Below, piece after piece: positions 49,443 through 58,523 of a stretch of DNA of 64,000 bases. The DNA comes from Yoonia sediminilitoris (GTDB lineage: Bacteria > Pseudomonadota > Alphaproteobacteria > Rhodobacterales > Rhodobacteraceae). The position numbers were made by a program, and so were the translations under genes. The DNA is taken from positions 1 through 64,000 of the forward strand of contig NZ_QBUD01000013.1 in NCBI RefSeq assembly GCF_003058085.1. Direction: 5' to 3'. Every line of letters starts with the position of its first letter. The first letter of the stretch is position 1. The notes below the pieces were generated by a model. It worked only from the letters and a program-made list of their open reading frames with translations, made no database searches and had not been told where the DNA came from.

Positions 49443-50753
49443 ATGTCAGAACGTCCGGGCAATGCCCTTATGCCGAACCTTCTTACCCCGCAGGACCTTG
49501 AACCCAACTGGGAGTGGCGCGACAGGCTGCCTGCCTGGGGGCACTCTACCGTAGATTTTGAACGCCGCGTCGATCACGACCGGCTGCGCCGCTACCGGCT
49601 GGCCCGCACGCGTCAGGCGCTTCAGGCATCGAACGCAGGGACGCTGCTGCTTTTTGATGTGAACAACATCCGCTATGTCTCGGCCACCAAGATCGGTGAA
49701 TGGGAGCGGGACAAGATGTGCCGTTTCTGCCTGCTGACGGGAGACGACAGCCCGTATGTGTGGGATTTCGGATCAGCCGCAGTGCACCACCAGCGCTATT
49801 CCGACTGGCTGGAGCCTGATCACTGCCTTGCTGGCGTCGTGGGTATGCGCGGCACCATCCCGCCCGAGTTCGGCCTTATGAAGAAATACGCCAAGATGAT
49901 CGCCCAACTCATCAAGGACGCAGGCATGGCCAACATGCCCGTGGGCGTAGACTATGCCGAAACCGCCATGTTCCACGCGCTGCAAGAAGAAGGGATCAAC
50001 GTGGTTGACGGTCAGCAAATCATGCTGGCAGCACGCGAGATCAAGAACTGGGATGAAATCCAGCTTCTGACGCAGGCTGCCGCGATGGTCGATGGCGTCT
50101 ATCATATGATCTACGAAGAGTTGAAGCCGGGCGTGCGCGAAAACGACATTGTCGCCCTGTCGAACAAGATGCTTTATGAAATGGGATCAGATGATGTGGA
50201 GGCGATCAACGCCATCTCCGGCGAACGCTGCAACCCGCATCCGCACAACTTTACGGACCGTTTGATCCGGCCCGGTGATCAGGCGTTCTTTGATATCCTG
50301 CAAAGCTATCAAGGGTATCGCACCTGCTATTACCGGACCTTCAACGTGGGCCGCGCGACACCCGCGCAGAACGATGCCTATGTAAAGGCGCGCGAATGGA
50401 TTGATGCGTCGATTGCCATGATCAAACCGGGCGTGACCACCGACAAGGTTGCCGAAGTCTGGCCCACAGCCGAAAGCCTTGGTTTCCCCAACGAAGACGC
50501 AGCCTTTGGTCTACAATTCGGTCACGGTCTGGGTCTGGCACTGCACGAACGGCCTATCATCAGCCGCGCGGTCAGCCTTGATCATCCGATGGAAATCCAG
50601 ACCGGCATGGTCTTTGCGCTGGAAACCTACTGCCCTGCGACAGATGGCTATTCCGCCGCCCGGATCGAGGAAGAGGTCGTCGTGACGGAAACTGGCTGCG
50701 AAGTCATCAGCCTGTTCCCCGCCGAAGAACTGCCCATTGCCAACCGGTACTGA
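49443..50753 (+). CDS. M24 (creatinase/prolidase-fold) protein with altered metal site
   Basis: The 436-residue protein has an N-terminal creatinase-like domain (LLLFDVNNIRYVSATKIGEW) and a C-terminal pita-bread domain. M24 metallopeptidases use Asp, Asp, His, Glu, Glu. Here FFDILQSYQGYRTCYYRTF keeps the first Asp (Asp284) but has Cys295 where the second is expected. His361 (FGHGLGLALHERP), Glu394 (ALETYCP) and Glu409 (RIEEEV) remain. It is related in fold to DMSP lyase DddP, creatinase and prolidase but matches none closely. AAGGAGAC precedes the ATG. The substrate is unknown, probably linked to the cluster's sugar or amide substrate. Confidence 0.82.
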   Translation: MSERPGNALMPNLLTPQDLEPNWEWRDRLPAWGHSTVDFERRVDHDRLRRYRLARTRQALQASNAGTLLLFDVNNIRYVSATKIGEWERDKMCRFCLLTGDDSPYVWDFGSAAVHHQRYSDWLEPDHCLAGVVGMRGTIPPEFGLMKKYAKMIAQLIKDAGMANMPVGVDYAETAMFHALQEEGINVVDGQQIMLAAREIKNWDEIQLLTQAAAMVDGVYHMIYEELKPGVRENDIVALSNKMLYEMGSDDVEAINAISGERCNPHPHNFTDRLIRPGDQAFFDILQSYQGYRTCYYRTFNVGRATPAQNDAYVKAREWIDASIAMIKPGVTTDKVAEVWPTAESLGFPNEDAAFGLQFGHGLGLALHERPIISRAVSLDHPMEIQTGMVFALETYCPATDGYSAARIEEEVVVTETGCEVISLFPAEELPIANRY

Positions 50754-50754
50754 C

Positions 50755-51519
50755 ATGGGCAATCCCTTTGATCTGACCGGGCGCAAGGCGTTGGTGACGG
50801 GTGGGGCCACGGGCATCGGCGAAGGAATCGCCCTGGCTCTAGCCGCCGCCGGTGCCGACGTTGCACTGACCTATCGCAGCCACCAGCCAGCACACACGCT
50901 GGCCAAAATCGAAAGTCTGGGCCGCAGAGCCGCCGCAGTGCAGGCGGACTTCACCGGCATGGACGAAGCTGCCGCCACGAAAGTGACGGATTTTGCCACC
51001 GATGCGCTGGGTGGGCTGGATATTTTGGTCAATAACGCGGGCATCATCCACCGGGGGGACTCGGTGGATATGGCGCTGGATGACTGGCGGCGGGTGATGT
51101 CCGTCAACCTTGATTCCGTCTGGCTGCTGTCGCAGGCCGCCGGGCGACAGATGGTGGCACAGGGCGCAGGCAAGATCGTGATCGTCTCGTCAGTGCTCGG
51201 GTCGCAAGGGGGCTTGCGCGTGCCAGCCTATGCATCAAGCAAACATGCGGTACTGGGGTTGACCAAAGCCCTTTGCAACGAATGGGCGCCGCAGGGCGTC
51301 AACGTGAACGCCATCGCGCCCGGCTATACTGCCACCGACAACACACAGGCCCTGCGGGATGATCCGGAGCGGTCAAAGGCACTGCTGGAACGTATTCCCG
51401 CAGGCCGCTTTGCAGACCCATCCGAAATTGCCGGTGCTGCCGTTTTCCTGTCGTCCGATGCTGCCGCCTATTGTCATGGCAGCCTGGTCACTGTGGATGG
51501 CGGCTGGCTGGCCCGCTGA
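50755..51519 (+). CDS. Short-chain dehydrogenase, KduD/gluconate 5-dehydrogenase-like
   Basis: The 254-residue SDR starts MGNPFDLTGRKALVTGGATG. It has TGGATGIGEGIA, NNAG, Ser in VSSVLGSQGG, YASSK and the C-terminal TVDGGWLAR typical of 2-deoxy-gluconate/2-keto-3-deoxy-gluconate dehydrogenases. The ATG lies 1 nt after the stop of the M24 gene, with no good ribosome-binding site of its own, so it depends on coupling. Substrate assignment is by resemblance only. Confidence 0.85.
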   Translation: MGNPFDLTGRKALVTGGATGIGEGIALALAAAGADVALTYRSHQPAHTLAKIESLGRRAAAVQADFTGMDEAAATKVTDFATDALGGLDILVNNAGIIHRGDSVDMALDDWRRVMSVNLDSVWLLSQAAGRQMVAQGAGKIVIVSSVLGSQGGLRVPAYASSKHAVLGLTKALCNEWAPQGVNVNAIAPGYTATDNTQALRDDPERSKALLERIPAGRFADPSEIAGAAVFLSSDAAAYCHGSLVTVDGGWLAR

Positions 51520-51529
51520 AAGAGGACAA

Positions 51530-52273
51530 ATGGAACAGAAACTTCAGGGAAAAACCGCCCTTGTTACCGCCGCAGGCAATGGGATCGGACGCGCATCAGC
51601 CGAAGCGCTGGCACGACTTGGGGCCACGGTTCTCGCAACCGACATCGACGGCGCGGCGGTCGAAGCCGTGGCCGCAGGGTCAGAGCGGATCAGCGCGCAC
51701 CAGCTTGACGTGCTGGATGCGGGCGCAGTGCAGGCGCTGATCGCGGCACAACCGAATGTGGATATCCTCGTCAATTGCGCGGGCTGGGTCCATGACGGCA
51801 CCATTCTGGACTGCGACGAAGCGGCATGGGAACGGTCATTCGACCTGAACGCCAAGGCGATGTTCCGCATTACCAAGGCGGTCCTGCCCGGCATGCTGGA
51901 GCAGGGTGCAGGGTCAATCGTCAACATCGCTTCTATCGTCTCCAGTGAAAAGGGCGCGCCGCGCCGCTTTGCCTACGGGGCGTCAAAGGCGGCGATCATC
52001 GGCATGACCAAATCCATCGCCGCAGATTTTGTTCAGAATGGTATCCGCTGCAACGCGATCTGCCCCGGCACGGTGCAAAGCCCGTCGCTTGAGGATCGGC
52101 TGAAGGCCACCGGCGATTTTGACAAGGCTCTTGCGGCCTTCAAGGATCGTCAGCCCATGGGACGTCTTGGCAAACCTGAAGAAATTGCCGAGATGGTCTG
52201 TTATCTTGCCAGCGACATGTCCGCCTTTACGACCGGGCAGGCGCTGGCCATCGACGGCGGGTGGTCAATCTGA
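51530..52273 (+). CDS. Short-chain dehydrogenase, 2-keto-3-deoxy-L-fuconate dehydrogenase-like
   Basis: The 247-residue SDR starts MEQKLQGKTALVTAAGNGIG. It has a short central part with NCAGWVHDGTI, NIASIVSSEKG, YGASK and DGGWSI. This pattern resembles 2-keto-3-deoxy-L-fuconate dehydrogenases of the non-phosphorylated L-fucose route and cytosolic type 2 hydroxybutyrate dehydrogenases. AGAGGAC precedes the ATG at 51530. Its stop overlaps the next start by one base (TGATG). Together with the FAH-family hydrolase it could form the last two steps of a deoxy sugar acid pathway. Confidence 0.85.
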   Translation: MEQKLQGKTALVTAAGNGIGRASAEALARLGATVLATDIDGAAVEAVAAGSERISAHQLDVLDAGAVQALIAAQPNVDILVNCAGWVHDGTILDCDEAAWERSFDLNAKAMFRITKAVLPGMLEQGAGSIVNIASIVSSEKGAPRRFAYGASKAAIIGMTKSIAADFVQNGIRCNAICPGTVQSPSLEDRLKATGDFDKALAAFKDRQPMGRLGKPEEIAEMVCYLASDMSAFTTGQALAIDGGWSI

Positions 52274-53421
52274 TGCGACTGGACCGCGCGGCGTCGATCG
52301 AGGATCTGCGGGACATGGCGCGCCGTCGGATTCCGCGCTTTGCCTTCGACCTGGTCGATGGCGGTGCAGAATCCGAACGCAATATGCGGCGCAATATCCA
52401 CGCCTTTGAAGAGCTGGAACTGACGCCAAGGTACATGCGCGACGTGGCTGACATTGACACTTGCGCCACGATTTTAGGCCAGACCTTCGACCAGCCTTTT
52501 GGCATGGCGCCCATCGGCATGCTGAACGCATTCTGGCCCGACGCCGACCTGACACTGGCCCGGCTTTGCAAGCGCGAAAACGTCCCCTATGTGGCGAGTT
52601 CTGCATCCTCTACCACGCTTGAAAGACTGGCCGAAGCCGCTGACGGCAACGGGTGGTTCCAGCTTTATGTCTCAAGCGATGCTGCCGTGACCGAGGGCCT
52701 GATCGCACGTGCTGAGGCCGCACAATACGATGTCATGGTGGTCACAGCCGACGTGCCTGCCGCAGGCAAGCGCGACCGCGACATCCGCAACCAGCTGAGC
52801 GTGCCGTTCCGCTTTACCCCAGAGGTCATACTGCAATTGATGGCCAACCCAACATGGGCGCTAACCAGCCTGCGGTATGGAAAACCAAACATTGCCAACT
52901 ACGCCGACCTGCTCAAAGCCGCCACGTCCTATGCCGATGTACAAAAGACCCTGATCACGCCCAGCTTTACCTGGGATAAACTGAGTGACCTGCGGGAACG
53001 CTGGAAAGGCAAGCTGCTTGTCAAAGGTATCCTGCATCCCGACGATGCGTTGCGTTGCGCACAGATAGGCTGCGACGGCATCATTGTTTCAAACCACGGC
53101 GGGCGGCAAGTGGCCTTTGGTCCGCCGACGATCGAAGCCTTGCCAGCCATTGCAAAGGCACTGGATGGAAAGCTGCCCATCATCCTCGATAGTGGCGTGC
53201 GGCGCGGCGCGGACCTGTTACGCGCGAAGGCGCTTGGTGCGGACTTCGTGCTTGCAGGGCGGGCCTTGGCCTACGGCGTCGGTGCTGGGGCGGGTGCGGG
53301 GGCGGAGCGCGCCTTTGAAATCCTTAAACTGGAACTTCTGCGTGCGCTGGGGCAACTGGGGGCGACGTCGTTCCAGAACGTCGGACCAGCCGACCTGACC
53401 AAGGGACCATCGCACGGATAG
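52273..53421 (+). CDS. FMN-dependent alpha-hydroxy-acid oxidase/dehydrogenase (LldD-like)
   Basis: The 382-residue TIM-barrel flavoprotein has PRFAFDLVDGGAESERNMRR near the N-terminus, FGMAPIGMLNAFWPDADLTL for FMN binding, and catalytic His-Gly-Gly in IIVSNHGGRQVAFG with the conserved Arg. It ends in DSGVRRGADLLRAKALGADF. Family members oxidise L-lactate, mandelate or glycolate; lactate is likely if the upstream pathway yields it. Translationally coupled to the preceding SDR. Ends 8 nt from the convergent phosphorylase gene. Confidence 0.9.
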   Translation: MRLDRAASIEDLRDMARRRIPRFAFDLVDGGAESERNMRRNIHAFEELELTPRYMRDVADIDTCATILGQTFDQPFGMAPIGMLNAFWPDADLTLARLCKRENVPYVASSASSTTLERLAEAADGNGWFQLYVSSDAAVTEGLIARAEAAQYDVMVVTADVPAAGKRDRDIRNQLSVPFRFTPEVILQLMANPTWALTSLRYGKPNIANYADLLKAATSYADVQKTLITPSFTWDKLSDLRERWKGKLLVKGILHPDDALRCAQIGCDGIIVSNHGGRQVAFGPPTIEALPAIAKALDGKLPIILDSGVRRGADLLRAKALGADFVLAGRALAYGVGAGAGAGAERAFEILKLELLRALGQLGATSFQNVGPADLTKGPSHG

Positions 53422-53429
53422 GCGGCGCG

Positions 53430-55178
53430 CTATTGCCCGTTACTGATCCAAAGGCATTGGTAAGGCGCAAGCGTGACGGTTTCATCTTCTGGATGAAAAG
53501 ACGCGCCCGTCAACAGATCGGCCCAATGTTCATCATCAATCATATTGATGTCTGATGTTTGCACCGTCACCTGCGCATCGCTGACATTGTGCAGCGCAAA
53601 AATGGATTGCCGTCGGTCGATGCTCTGTCGCCAAACCGCAAAGATCCGATCATCGCCAATATTGATGGTCAGTTGGGTGGCATTGGGGTGAAAGGCTGGC
53701 TGCCGCTTGCGGATTTGCAACCGCTCGGACAGTCCGGAAAGGACCTGCGCCTGCGGTGTGTGCGGATCATCCAGCAGCGCCCTGAGCGTGGGGTAATCCC
53801 AGCGATGGCGATTGATGCCCCGGTTCATGCCGCGATAGGCGACCTGTTCATGATCGTTCGGCGTAGCCAGCAGCGAGTGAATGTAAAAGGCTGGAATCCC
53901 TTCCAATGACATCACGATTGTCTGCGAACAGATAAAGCGGGCGATATGGTGATCGTCAGAGCCGTGGAAAGTCCTGCTCATTGCCTCGAAAAAGGTCGTG
54001 TTCAACTCGTAGGGGGACTCGCCGCCATCGGGCAGCGCCCGCATCGACACCAAACCACCCAAATCCTTGACCGTTTCGATCACACGTTGCTTTTCGTCAT
54101 CTGGCAATAGCCCTTCTGCCGGACGCATTCCGATACCATCGTGGCTGGCAGTAAAGTTGAGATAGGCGCACCCCATTGGCGCAGGTGGCATGCCGCGCTG
54201 CCAACGCCGAAGATATTGCACCGACCCGGACATCATCGCATGCAAGATCAGCGGCGGCAGCGGAAAGTTGTAGATCGCGTGCGCTTCCTGACCCTTTCCG
54301 AAATAGCTAAGGTTTTCCGCCTTGGGCACGTTGGTTTCGGTCAGCAGAATGATCTTTTCTGCGGCATAGTCGCAAAGGACGCGCATCAGTTGGATGATCG
54401 CGTGCGTCTGCGGCAGGTGAATTGACGGTGATCCGACTTCTTTCCACAGGAAGGCAACCGCATCCAGCCGGATGATTTCTACCCCGTTATCCACATGCAG
54501 CCGGATGATGCGCAAGAATTCAAGCAGCACTTCGGGATTACGGAAATCCAGATCAATCTGATCGTGGCTGAAGGTACACCAGACATGGCGCGGACCGCGC
54601 GAGGTTTCCACCTTTTGCAGCAAAGGTGTCGTACGCGGCCTGACCACTTCGCTCAGATCATCATCGGGAGAGGCTTCGAAAAAGAACTTGTCATAAGGGT
54701 GCTTGCCCTGAAGATAGGCGTTGAACCAACTGCCTTGGCTAGAGACATGGTTGAGCACAAGGTCAGACATCAGTTTGAATTCTTCCGATATGCGCCTGAT
54801 ATCGGGCCAGTCACCCAATTGCGGATTGACCGCCCGAAAATCGGATACGGCAAACCCATCATCGGATGTATAAGGAAAGAACGGCAGGATATGGACTGCG
54901 TTCAGCGCACCCTTCAGATAGCGGCGCAGAAAATCATTGAGCAGATCAAGCGGCCTGTGCGCCCCGTCAATGATGGAGTTTCCGTAGGTAATCACCAGCG
55001 CGTCCTGCTCTGACCACAGGTTGTTGCCAGCGACACGGCCCCGTTTACGGCGTGTGGTCCCCTCGGGCCAGAAAGCATCAATAATCAGGCTGGACAGGAT
55101 ATCAGGATCAAGATCAGGGTAGATCTGTGCGACGAGCCGCGACAGCCTGAGGCTCAGTGACGGTAATTGCTCTTTCAT
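53430..55178 (-). CDS. GH13_18 sugar phosphorylase (glucosylglycerate or sucrose phosphorylase type)
   Basis: The 582-residue GH13 enzyme has the catalytic trio: nucleophile Asp in EIIRLDAVAF, acid/base Glu in ILLTETNVPKAENLSYFG, and Asp in NFTASHDGIGMRP. The block FPYTSDDGFAVSDFRAVNPQ is characteristic of sucrose phosphorylase and glucosylglycerate phosphorylase (subfamily 18). These enzymes split the glycoside with phosphate to glucose 1-phosphate. I start at ATG 55178 (MKEQLPSLSLRLSRL), with GCAGG upstream. A gpgS/gpgP-like pair nearby makes glucosylglycerate a plausible substrate. Convergent with the oxidase gene. Confidence 0.85.
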   Translation of the reverse strand: MKEQLPSLSLRLSRLVAQIYPDLDPDILSSLIIDAFWPEGTTRRKRGRVAGNNLWSEQDALVITYGNSIIDGAHRPLDLLNDFLRRYLKGALNAVHILPFFPYTSDDGFAVSDFRAVNPQLGDWPDIRRISEEFKLMSDLVLNHVSSQGSWFNAYLQGKHPYDKFFFEASPDDDLSEVVRPRTTPLLQKVETSRGPRHVWCTFSHDQIDLDFRNPEVLLEFLRIIRLHVDNGVEIIRLDAVAFLWKEVGSPSIHLPQTHAIIQLMRVLCDYAAEKIILLTETNVPKAENLSYFGKGQEAHAIYNFPLPPLILHAMMSGSVQYLRRWQRGMPPAPMGCAYLNFTASHDGIGMRPAEGLLPDDEKQRVIETVKDLGGLVSMRALPDGGESPYELNTTFFEAMSRTFHGSDDHHIARFICSQTIVMSLEGIPAFYIHSLLATPNDHEQVAYRGMNRGINRHRWDYPTLRALLDDPHTPQAQVLSGLSERLQIRKRQPAFHPNATQLTINIGDDRIFAVWRQSIDRRQSIFALHNVSDAQVTVQTSDINMIDDEHWADLLTGASFHPEDETVTLAPYQCLWISNGQ

Positions 55179-55422
55179 GAAGTCATACCTGCCCGCGATC
55201 AACTGTGAACGCCACCAGCGCCCCCACCAACCGACCAAAAAACCCTTCAAGCTGCAATGGGAACCCACCAAATAATCGGCGCTTTTTGCCCTGCCCAGGC
55301 GACCAAAGCAGCGCTATCCTGAGTCCGCTGGCAATTTCGCCCAAATTTTGGGCAATGCGGGGGTGCTTGACCCTCTGCTCACATCACTCTAGCACAGCGA
55401 AATTCTGACAAAGGGCAAGACG
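55179..55422. other. Divergent intergenic region before truB
   Basis: This gap of about 240 nt separates the sugar phosphorylase and truB starts and must hold both promoters. I see no gene. AATTTTGGGC near 55345 is A/T-rich but I could not define -35/-10 boxes with confidence. Confidence 0.4.
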
Positions 55423-56328
55423 ATGGCGCGCAAACGCAAAGGACGGGATATTTCAGGTTGGCTGGTGGTGGATAAACCCGCCGGGATCACGTCGACGGCC
55501 GTGGTGAACAAGGTCCGCTGGGCGCTGGATGCCAAGAAAGCAGGCCATGCCGGCACGCTGGACCCTGACGCAACAGGTGTGCTGGCCGTGGCATTGGGCG
55601 AAGCCACCAAAACCGTTCCCTATATCACCGACGCGCTGAAGTCCTATGTTTTTACCGCTCGGCTGGGCCAAGCCACCAACACCGATGATGCCGAAGGCGA
55701 AGTGATCGCTGAAAGCCCTATCCGCCCCGACGATGCTGCAATCAAGGCAGCACTTGGTGGCTTTGTTGGTGACATCATGCAAGTGCCGCCACAGTTTTCA
55801 GCCGTGAAGGTAGATGGCGAGCGCGCCTATAAGAAAGCCCGCGACGGCGAGGAAATGGCACTTGCCGCCCGCCCGCTCTGGGTGGAGGAGCTGTTGCTGA
55901 TCGACAGGCCGGATGAAGACCATGTGGTCCTTGAAATGACCTGCGGCAAAGGCGGATATGTCCGTGCGATTGCCCGCGATCTGGGCGAGGCGCTCGGTTG
56001 TTTTGCGCATGTCGAAAGCCTGCGCCGGGTCTGGTCAGGACCCTTTCAGGCGGATCAGGGCCTCAGCCTTGAGCAGATCGATGCATCCGCCAAGACCCCG
56101 GATCTTGACGCCCATATCCAACCGCTTGAGGTCGGGTTGAATGAGCTGCCTGAAGTGCGCTGTCTGGCGGAAAGTGTCGCAAAGCTCCGCAACGGCAACC
56201 CTGCACCCGTCATCGCGTCGGGCGTGGATTACGGCGAAGAGGTCTGGGCCTCTTTTGACGGCCAGGCCATTGCCGTGGGCAGCTATCGGGGCGGCGAATT
56301 GCATCCCAGTCGTGTTTTTGTCAGGTAG
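55423..56328 (+). CDS. truB: tRNA pseudouridine(55) synthase
   Basis: The 301-residue enzyme makes pseudouridine 55 in the T-loop of tRNAs. The catalytic Asp47 lies in [19 protein letters not shown]. Further family blocks are [31 protein letters not shown] and [20 protein letters not shown]. It is usually beside rbfA/infB or rpsO, but here its neighbours are a sugar phosphorylase and a DUF1643 gene. Confidence 0.96.
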   Translation: MARKRKGRDISGWLVVDKPAGITSTAVVNKVRWALDAKKAGHAGTLDPDATGVLAVALGEATKTVPYITDALKSYVFTARLGQATNTDDAEGEVIAESPIRPDDAAIKAALGGFVGDIMQVPPQFSAVKVDGERAYKKARDGEEMALAARPLWVEELLLIDRPDEDHVVLEMTCGKGGYVRAIARDLGEALGCFAHVESLRRVWSGPFQADQGLSLEQIDASAKTPDLDAHIQPLEVGLNELPEVRCLAESVAKLRNGNPAPVIASGVDYGEEVWASFDGQAIAVGSYRGGELHPSRVFVR

Positions 56329-56369
56329 ATGGATCAAGATCCATCTTACGGTCTGGCATCTGTCAAGCG

Positions 56370-56876
56370 ATGATCACACGCACACATACCAAGGGCGATG
56401 CCCCATCTGTCGCTGTCTATTCAGATTGCGAAGGCTATCGCTATGCCCTGACACGGACATGGGACCCTGCGGGCAAGCGCGTTTTGTTCGTCATGTTGAA
56501 CCCGTCCAAGGCAACCGAAGTTCAGAACGATCCCACGGTCGAACGCTGCGAACGGCGCGCCCGTGCGCTTGGCTTTGGCGCGTTTCGCGTCACGAACATC
56601 TTTGCACTGCGCGAAACCGACCCGCGCAAGATGCGCAAATCGCTCGCCCCTGTTGGCCCCGACAATGACGCCGCCTTGCGAGACGGCGTAGCATGGGCCG
56701 ATTGCATCATTGCGGCATGGGGCGCGCATGGCTCCCATCTGGACCGTGGCCCTGCCGTGGCAGGATTGCTGAAGGCCACTGGCCGACCTTTGCACCACCT
56801 TGGCCTGACCAAAGCCGGCCATCCCAGGCACCCGCTTTATATCAGCTACAGTCAGCGGCCAGTTTTGTGGTCCTAG
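56370..56876 (+). CDS. DUF1643 domain protein
   Basis: The 168-residue cytosolic protein has the DUF1643 core: YALTRTWDPAGKRVLFVMLN, PSKATEVQNDPTVERC, FRVTNIFALRETDPRKM and IIAAWGAHG. DUF1643 is widespread in bacteria and has no established activity. It lies 41 nt after truB on the same strand and may be co-transcribed. Confidence 0.85.
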   Translation: MITRTHTKGDAPSVAVYSDCEGYRYALTRTWDPAGKRVLFVMLNPSKATEVQNDPTVERCERRARALGFGAFRVTNIFALRETDPRKMRKSLAPVGPDNDAALRDGVAWADCIIAAWGAHGSHLDRGPAVAGLLKATGRPLHHLGLTKAGHPRHPLYISYSQRPVLWS

Positions 56877-56978
56877 TGGGTTAACCTTACAGTCCGATTC
56901 CTGCCCAAATCAGTCCCCAATCATGCTATGCCCCGGCGCGAGAGGTTGGGGGCGATCTGTTGAGCGTGGGTAAACATA

Positions 56979-57896
56979 ATGCTGGCCATTCTTGGGTTGA
57001 TGGGTATTGCCGTGTCGGCAATCCTCTTTACGGGTGACGTTTACGACAGCACCGCCGATACGCACGACACGGCCAAGCCCGAAGAGGAAGGCCCCGATGC
57101 AGAAATCGTTTCCATGGATCAACTGCTTGACGAAAAGCTGATCGAGCCAGACATCAAGGGCGATGAAGCCGTAGAACCCGGTGGCGTGATCGTCCGCGAC
57201 ACCAACACCGACGATGATCAGACCGTTCATGGCACCGATGAGAGCGACCGCATCATCACAGGCTCTGGCGACGATTATGTCAACGGCAAGGACGGCAACG
57301 ACCGGATCAACAGCAACGCTGGCAATGACGAAATTGACGGCGGTCGCGGTGACGACACTCTTGACGGCGGCACGGGCGATGATGTCCTGTCTGGTCATGT
57401 GGGCGACGATGCGCTGTTTGGCCGTGCCGGGGATGATACGCTGAATGCGGGTGGTGGCGATGACCGGCTTTTTGGCGGAGAAGGTAACGACGCGCTGCTG
57501 GGATCAACGGGTGATGACCTGCTGATCGGAGGCGGAGGGGCCGACACGCTGCATGGCGGCTCCGGTAACGACACGCTGGACGGGCGCGGCGAAAACATCC
57601 GCGACTTTCTAAACGGCGGTGCCGATGATGATCTGCTCCTCGCAGGTGAGAATGACCATCTGCATGGCGGCACCGGCGCCGACAGCTTTGGGCTGGCAGA
57701 GGGGCTGAACGCGATTGTGGCGGACTTTGACCCGACCGAGGACATTGTCGAAATCACCTATGAAGGCCCGACCCCCGTGTTGGGCACGTCGCAAACGGAC
57801 GCCGGGCTGGTCCTGCACGCGGATGGCGAGGTTGTAGCGACCTTTACCAACCTCAAAGAGTTGGATCTGTCAGATGTCATTCTGATCGCGGCATAG
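56979..57896 (+). CDS. RTX-type calcium-binding repeat protein with N-terminal membrane segment
   Basis: The 305-residue, very acidic protein starts with one hydrophobic helix (MLAILGLMGIAVSAILFTG), then an acidic linker. About thirteen GGxGxDxxx nonapeptide repeats follow over residues about 85-235 (for example GGRGDDTLDGGTGDDVLSG), which fold as a Ca-binding parallel beta-roll. The C-terminal 65 residues resemble the cap seen after RTX blocks (VADFDPTEDIVEITYEG). Typical RTX proteins are exported by type I secretion from an uncleaved C-terminal signal; an N-terminal helix suggests membrane tethering instead. No T1SS genes are nearby. Confidence 0.85.
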   Translation: MLAILGLMGIAVSAILFTGDVYDSTADTHDTAKPEEEGPDAEIVSMDQLLDEKLIEPDIKGDEAVEPGGVIVRDTNTDDDQTVHGTDESDRIITGSGDDYVNGKDGNDRINSNAGNDEIDGGRGDDTLDGGTGDDVLSGHVGDDALFGRAGDDTLNAGGGDDRLFGGEGNDALLGSTGDDLLIGGGGADTLHGGSGNDTLDGRGENIRDFLNGGADDDLLLAGENDHLHGGTGADSFGLAEGLNAIVADFDPTEDIVEITYEGPTPVLGTSQTDAGLVLHADGEVVATFTNLKELDLSDVILIAA

Positions 57897-58301
57897 ACCC
57901 GATTCCCTTGCAGCCGATGCTGCCAGTTACCATGCTGTCCTTGGCCAAGGCCAATTGTGTCGGAGGTCATTGGTGCTTGATGACCCCGAGGAAAATCTGA
58001 CCGCCATCATTTCCGACCCAGTTACGGCTATGCGAGACGAGGGCAAAAGCACTCTCGCGGTATTGGCGTGTGTTGCGGTTTGATGTGAGCGGCTTAGGTT
58101 TTGCGAACTGACCAACCTTTCTGACGATTGGGACCTTTTCAATCTGATGCAAAAAGACTTTCATGACCGATCAACATGTTCCCTAGCTGCGCCGCCGTTT
58201 GTCGAATACATGGCTATAAATGGTCTGCTGCATAAGAAGCAGTCGATGTTTTTGCGGGCGATGCGACTTCACGCGGTCGCTGGTGTCATACACCGGATAG
58301 A
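57897..58301. other. Non-coding or decayed DNA after the RTX gene
   Basis: About 400 nt with no convincing gene. A 65-codon minus-strand frame (58164 to 57967) is protein-like (RESAFALVSHSRNWVGNDGG) but matches nothing I know, and it may be a remnant. It begins the decayed strip that continues to about 59.4 kb. Confidence 0.4.
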
Positions 58302-58461
58302 GTGACGCCGTTCAACAACCGGCTGACTCTGTTATGCTTTTTCTGCGCAACCACGTGCCCGCGACCTGAGATGAAGCGGCAAATGCACTATCAACGGGTA
58401 GCGAAGAATATCCCTGTCGTGCTGAGCGCTGAAGAGGTCGCGCGCATTTTCGAAGCGACAG
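58302..58461 (+). pseudogene. Tyrosine recombinase (integrase) remnant
   Basis: The frame from 58302 contains RPEMKRQMHYQRV and then AKNIPVVLSAEEVARIFEAT. This matches the junction between the N-terminal SAM-like DNA-binding domain and the catalytic domain of tyrosine recombinases carried by transposons and integrons (PVVLS.EEVARLL.A). After residue 53 the similarity stops, and no catalytic Arg, His or Tyr block follows. It is a small fragment of a former mobile-element gene. Confidence 0.5.
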
Positions 58462-58523
58462 TTCAACTGCGCTTTTGGGATGGCTTGTGGCTTTGCCGAG
58501 ATTTGGAGGCCCTTCAATGTCCG

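Noticed and set aside
49443..50753. DMSP lyase DddP assignment for the M24 protein
   Set aside because: The fold is shared, but the DddP metal residues are not all present and the local sequence does not match DddP. The context is sugar catabolism.
57235..57620. Repetitive DNA read as a CRISPR-like array
   Set aside because: The periodicity is 27 nt and follows RTX nonapeptide codons, with no spacers.
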